Below are positions 61,394 through 64,000 of a stretch of 64,000 nucleotides of DNA, piece after piece. Numbering within the stretch: the stretch's first letter is position 1; each line of letters begins with the position of its first letter. The notes under the pieces were generated by a model that saw only the letters and a program-made list of their open reading frames with translations, had not been told where the DNA came from and did not search any database. Both the position numbers and the translations under genes were made by a program. The stretch is taken from the NCBI RefSeq assembly GCF_902459685.1, contig NZ_CABPSF010000003.1, forward strand, positions 806,001 through 870,000, in the 5' to 3' direction. Origin of the DNA: Pandoraea iniqua. GTDB lineage: Bacteria > Pseudomonadota > Gammaproteobacteria > Burkholderiales > Burkholderiaceae.

Positions 61394-61807
61394 TTACAGG
61401 GGCCTGTTGACGACGACGGACATCAACACATCGCCAAATCCGGTCAACGCGCCATCCGGTTTTTTGATTTCTGAAATTTGCCCGGCAAACGGTGCTTCAA
61501 CCGCGCTCAGGACCTCACCGATTTGCAGAAAGCCGATGATTTCCCCGGTCTCGACCTGACGCCCCGCCACCGCCGATGGGTTGCTATCCAAGGGATGCTT
61601 GTGCACGAAGCGCCCCGTCGCCTGCGCCGTAAAGCCCGGCATCTGCGCTGCGCCGTCCGGTGTTAGTGCCGGGGCTGCCTCAACGCTCACGACTGGCGCG
61701 GCGTCTTTCTTCAGTACGAGACGAATGCTCTGGTCCTTGTAATCGAGTTCACTCTGATTGGAAGTCGAGAACCAGCGCATTAATTCGACGGCGAAATCAA
61801 CGTTCAT
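61394..61807 (-). CDS. biotin/lipoyl-carrier-like protein without the biotinyl lysine
   Basis: 137 residues. The C-terminal half has the biotin-carrier hammerhead fold pattern ([25 protein letters not shown], then [23 protein letters not shown]). Where AccB has EAMKM this protein has GEVLS, so the modified lysine is missing. Its ATG overlaps the accC stop (ATGA), so it is translated with it. It may be a structural partner or pseudo-carrier of the carboxylase complex. Confidence 0.82.
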   Translation of the reverse strand: MNVDFAVELMRWFSTSNQSELDYKDQSIRLVLKKDAAPVVSVEAAPALTPDGAAQMPGFTAQATGRFVHKHPLDSNPSAVAGRQVETGEIIGFLQIGEVLSAVEAPFAGQISEIKKPDGALTGFGDVLMSVVVNRPL

Positions 61808-63168
61808 TGCTGCCCTCCTCGCTTGGCGCGGCTTCCCAACCACTTCTCAAGGAAGTGAATATTGAAACCGCCGTCGACCACATCCCCCAGCGCCAAGACT
61901 TCTTTGTGAAGGCCAATGTTCGTTTCGATGCCGTCAATCACCATCTCATCCAAGGCCAGACGCATACGGGAAATGGCTTGCTCGCGGTCTTTTCCATAAG
62001 CAATCAGCTTCGCAACCAGAGAGTCGTAGTTCGGCGGGACTGTGTAGCCGGAGAACAAGTGCGAATCGACGCGAATACCGGGGCCGCCGGGCGGCAGCCA
62101 CGCTGTCACGGTGCCCGGCGAAGGGATGAAGTTCCATGAGTTCTCGGCGTTGATCCGGCATTCGATGGCATGGCCTGCAAAGACCACATCCTTCTGGTCG
62201 ATCGACAACGGGAAGCCCATCGCAATCCGGATTTGCTCCGCCACGATATCCACCCCGGTGACCATCTCAGTGACCGGATGCTCGACCTGAACGCGGGTGT
62301 TCATCTCGATGAAGAAGAACGCCCCATCTTCGTAGAGAAATTCAAACGTGCCCGCACCGCGATAGCCGATCTGACGGCAGGCCTCGACGCAGCGCTCACC
62401 AATGGCGGCAATCGCACGCTCGTGAATCTTCGGTGCAGGCGATTCCTCCAGTACTTTTTGATGGCGTCGCTGCAAAGAACAGTCTCGTGCACCCAGCCAA
62501 ATCGCGTTGCCGTAGTTATCCGCCAGCACCTGAATTTCGACGTGACGCGGGTGTTGCAGAAAGCGCTCCATGTAGACCGCGGCGTTATTGAACGACCGTT
62601 GCGCCTCTTGTTTGGTTAAGGCAACCGACTCGACCAGATCGGCTTCAGTCGTCACGACCCGCATTCCTTTGCCGCCACCGCCCCCCGCCGCCTTGACGAT
62701 GAGCGGGTATCCCACCTGCGCACCGATGCCGATGATCTCGGCCGCAGCGTCAGGCAACTCGCCCTCAGAACCGGGAACACACGGGACGCCGGCCTTCAAC
62801 ATGGCCTGCTTAGCGCGCACCTTATCGCCCATGCAGCGAATGGCGCTGGACGTCGGACCAATGAACGTCAGTCCGTTTTTCTCAATGCTTTCGGCAAAAT
62901 CCGCGTTCTCGGCCAGAAAGCCATATCCGGGATGGATTGCCTGCGCGCCGGTGAGCTTGGCTGCCATCAGAATCTCGTTGGGATTCAGATAGCTCGCTTG
63001 CGCAGCGGCCGGGCCGATGCAAATCGCCTCGTCAGCCATCGTCACGTGCGGCAACGTCTTGTCGGCCTCTGAAAAGACCGCAACGGTCTTGAGTCCGAGG
63101 TGCTTGGCGGCCCGCTGAATGCGCAACGCAATCTCGCCGCGATTCGCGATGAGCACAGTGTCAAACAT
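61804..63168 (-). CDS. accC: biotin carboxylase subunit (AccC-type)
   Basis: 454 residues, full length. The ATP-grasp glycine-rich loop is [15 protein letters not shown], and [18 protein letters not shown] carries the catalytic arginine segment. The N-terminal [18 protein letters not shown] and [15 protein letters not shown] motifs are standard. It carboxylates biotin on a carrier protein using bicarbonate and ATP. Its start overlaps the accB stop by eight bases. In this operon it probably serves a special carboxylase, not fatty-acid synthesis; the symbol reflects the fold. Confidence 0.95.
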   Translation of the reverse strand: MFDTVLIANRGEIALRIQRAAKHLGLKTVAVFSEADKTLPHVTMADEAICIGPAAAQASYLNPNEILMAAKLTGAQAIHPGYGFLAENADFAESIEKNGLTFIGPTSSAIRCMGDKVRAKQAMLKAGVPCVPGSEGELPDAAAEIIGIGAQVGYPLIVKAAGGGGGKGMRVVTTEADLVESVALTKQEAQRSFNNAAVYMERFLQHPRHVEIQVLADNYGNAIWLGARDCSLQRRHQKVLEESPAPKIHERAIAAIGERCVEACRQIGYRGAGTFEFLYEDGAFFFIEMNTRVQVEHPVTEMVTGVDIVAEQIRIAMGFPLSIDQKDVVFAGHAIECRINAENSWNFIPSPGTVTAWLPPGGPGIRVDSHLFSGYTVPPNYDSLVAKLIAYGKDREQAISRMRLALDEMVIDGIETNIGLHKEVLALGDVVDGGFNIHFLEKWLGSRAKRGGQQ

Positions 63169-63619
63169 TGCCGTTCACCTCGATGACGAATAGCGGCGTG
63201 CCAACGCTGACGACACCACCGTCTTCTGCAAGAATTTCTTTGACGGTGCCGGCCCAATCGCAGTCGACCTCGTTGAGCATCTTCATCGCCTCGATCAGGC
63301 AGAGCTTCTGGCCAACGTCGACCTCGTCGCCGGTCTTGACGAAGGGCGCGTCTCCCGGCGCCGACGCCCGGAAGAAAGTCCCGCTCATCCCGCTCTTTAC
63401 AGTTCTTGTCGACGCGTCGGTGGCCGCAGGAACGATGGCGGCTGCGGGGGCGGCTGCTGTGGGGGCTGCGACTGTCGCCCCGGCACCCAACGCGTTCTTC
63501 TTCAGCCTCAGCGAAAAGTCCGCCGCCTCTATTTCCATTTCGACCAGATGCGTTTTGCTAAAGACCTCAGCAAGCTTCTGAACTTCTTCCAACCGCCGTG
63601 ACATGCTGGTTTCGGACAC
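63161..63619 (-). CDS. accB: biotin carboxyl carrier protein (AccB-type)
   Basis: 152 residues. An N-terminal helical region, an Ala/Pro-rich linker (about 45-70) and a C-terminal biotinyl domain with [18 protein letters not shown]; the biotinylated lysine is Lys113. It carries carboxybiotin between AccC and the carboxyltransferase. It is located between pxpC and accC. An ATG at the sixth codon is an alternative start. Confidence 0.95.
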   Translation of the reverse strand: MSETSMSRRLEEVQKLAEVFSKTHLVEMEIEAADFSLRLKKNALGAGATVAAPTAAAPAAAIVPAATDASTRTVKSGMSGTFFRASAPGDAPFVKTGDEVDVGQKLCLIEAMKMLNEVDCDWAGTVKEILAEDGGVVSVGTPLFVIEVNGNV

Positions 63620-63668
63620 GTTATTTCCCTTGATTCAGTCGGGTGCCGCTCAATCGTGGAACGACGCC

Positions 63669-64000
63669 TCAGACGCGCACCGAGATCAGTTCAATACTGT
63701 TCTTCAGTTGATTCATGACCCGGCTTTGCTCCGAGAGCGCCGCCACGGCATCGTCCAACGCCAAGAATTTGAAGCGCAGGCAAACGCCCGCCCGGGCCTG
63801 CGCCAAACGCCACAGATCCGACTCGATGACATTGGCGATTTTTGGATATCCACCGCAGGTATTGCCGTCTGCCAACTGGATAATCGGCTGCCCCGATGGC
63901 GGCACCTGAACGGTGCCGGGCACAACGCCGTAGGACAGTAGTTCCACCGGCGCTTTCAACTCGAGGCTTTGGCCGCGCAGCCGATAACCCATACGGTTTG
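63669..64000 (-). CDS. pxpC: 5-oxoprolinase subunit PxpC / biotin-dependent carboxyltransferase, C-terminal part
   Basis: The frame is open through the right edge; the visible part reads NRMGYRLRGQSLELKAP ... ELLSYGVVPGTVQVPPSGQP ... GNTCGGYPKIANVI, the conserved end of PxpC/KipA/allophanate-hydrolase subunit 2. The rest, and probably pxpB, lie beyond 64000. It is the upstream member of the pxp-acc operon. The same fold forms half of the carboxyltransferase of urea carboxylase. Confidence 0.93.
   Translation of the reverse strand, partial: NRMGYRLRGQSLELKAPVELLSYGVVPGTVQVPPSGQPIIQLADGNTCGGYPKIANVIESDLWRLAQARAGVCLRFKFLALDDAVAALSEQSRVMNQLKNSIELISVRV

Overview
The window is 64 kb of a high-GC betaproteobacterial chromosome, almost certainly Burkholderiaceae. 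The gene set suggests Pandoraea or a close relative: paired cyanophycin synthetases with their own ABC transporter, a classical trimeric porin, a LysR/llpE-type lipase/RND efflux operon, and a giant two-partner-secretion adhesin. This placement rests on protein content and base composition only; no rRNA or tRNA was seen. I also saw no CRISPR array, insertion sequence or prophage module. The region reads as chromosome with several accessory cassettes.

Layout. 1-2.3 kb: end of a LysR regulator, then a TetR repressor divergent from a short-chain dehydrogenase, with two likely operators between them. 2.4-12 kb: rdgC, then a cyanophycin island (DUF1854 protein, ABC exporter with an added N-terminal domain, and two cyanophycin synthetases CphA' and CphA transcribed divergently from the exporter). 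12.1-13.7 kb: a lone large protein with an N-terminal motif of the type found on proteins linked to extracellular contractile injection systems (eCIS), a possible deaminase-like zinc site and a His-rich/acidic/basic tail. 13.8-17.8 kb: a reverse operon of porin, periplasmic Cys-type sulfatase and formylglycine-generating enzyme. 18-24 kb: cytochrome c, a nucleotidyltransferase-like protein, tautomerase/LysR pair, secreted protein, serine hydrolase and GNAT. 23-31.4 kb: LysR, lipase-like protein and RND adaptor, permease and outer-membrane channel, matching the ceoR-llpE-ceoAB-opcM / bpeT-bpeEF-oprC arrangement of Burkholderia. 31.8-43.2 kb: housekeeping and small metabolic genes (RcnB-like, HPP-CBS protein, membrane protein, ParD-like/map pair, methyltransferase, TetR/DMT exporter, hutC/hutG, GNAT, HxlR/NmrA-like reductase).

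43.3-59 kb is the most striking region. A 4093-residue filamentous-haemagglutinin-like TpsA protein lies downstream, on the reverse strand, of an ECF sigma factor, a protein joining a secretin/TonB short N-terminal domain (STN) to a TonB-C-like domain, a second ECF sigma factor and a FecR-like anti-sigma protein. These are the parts of a cell-surface signalling circuit, but the TonB-dependent receptor is replaced by the STN-TonB chimera and the apparent output is a giant adhesin. 59.2-64 kb: a reverse operon pairing 5-oxoprolinase subunits (PxpC, partial, and PxpA) with biotin carboxylase, a biotinylated carrier, a second carrier-like protein that lacks the biotinyl lysine, and an MFS transporter.

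The most novel candidates are the eCIS-leader protein at 12.1 kb, the ECF/STN-TonB/ECF/FecR/adhesin locus, and the biotin-linked oxoprolinase operon with its lysine-less carrier.
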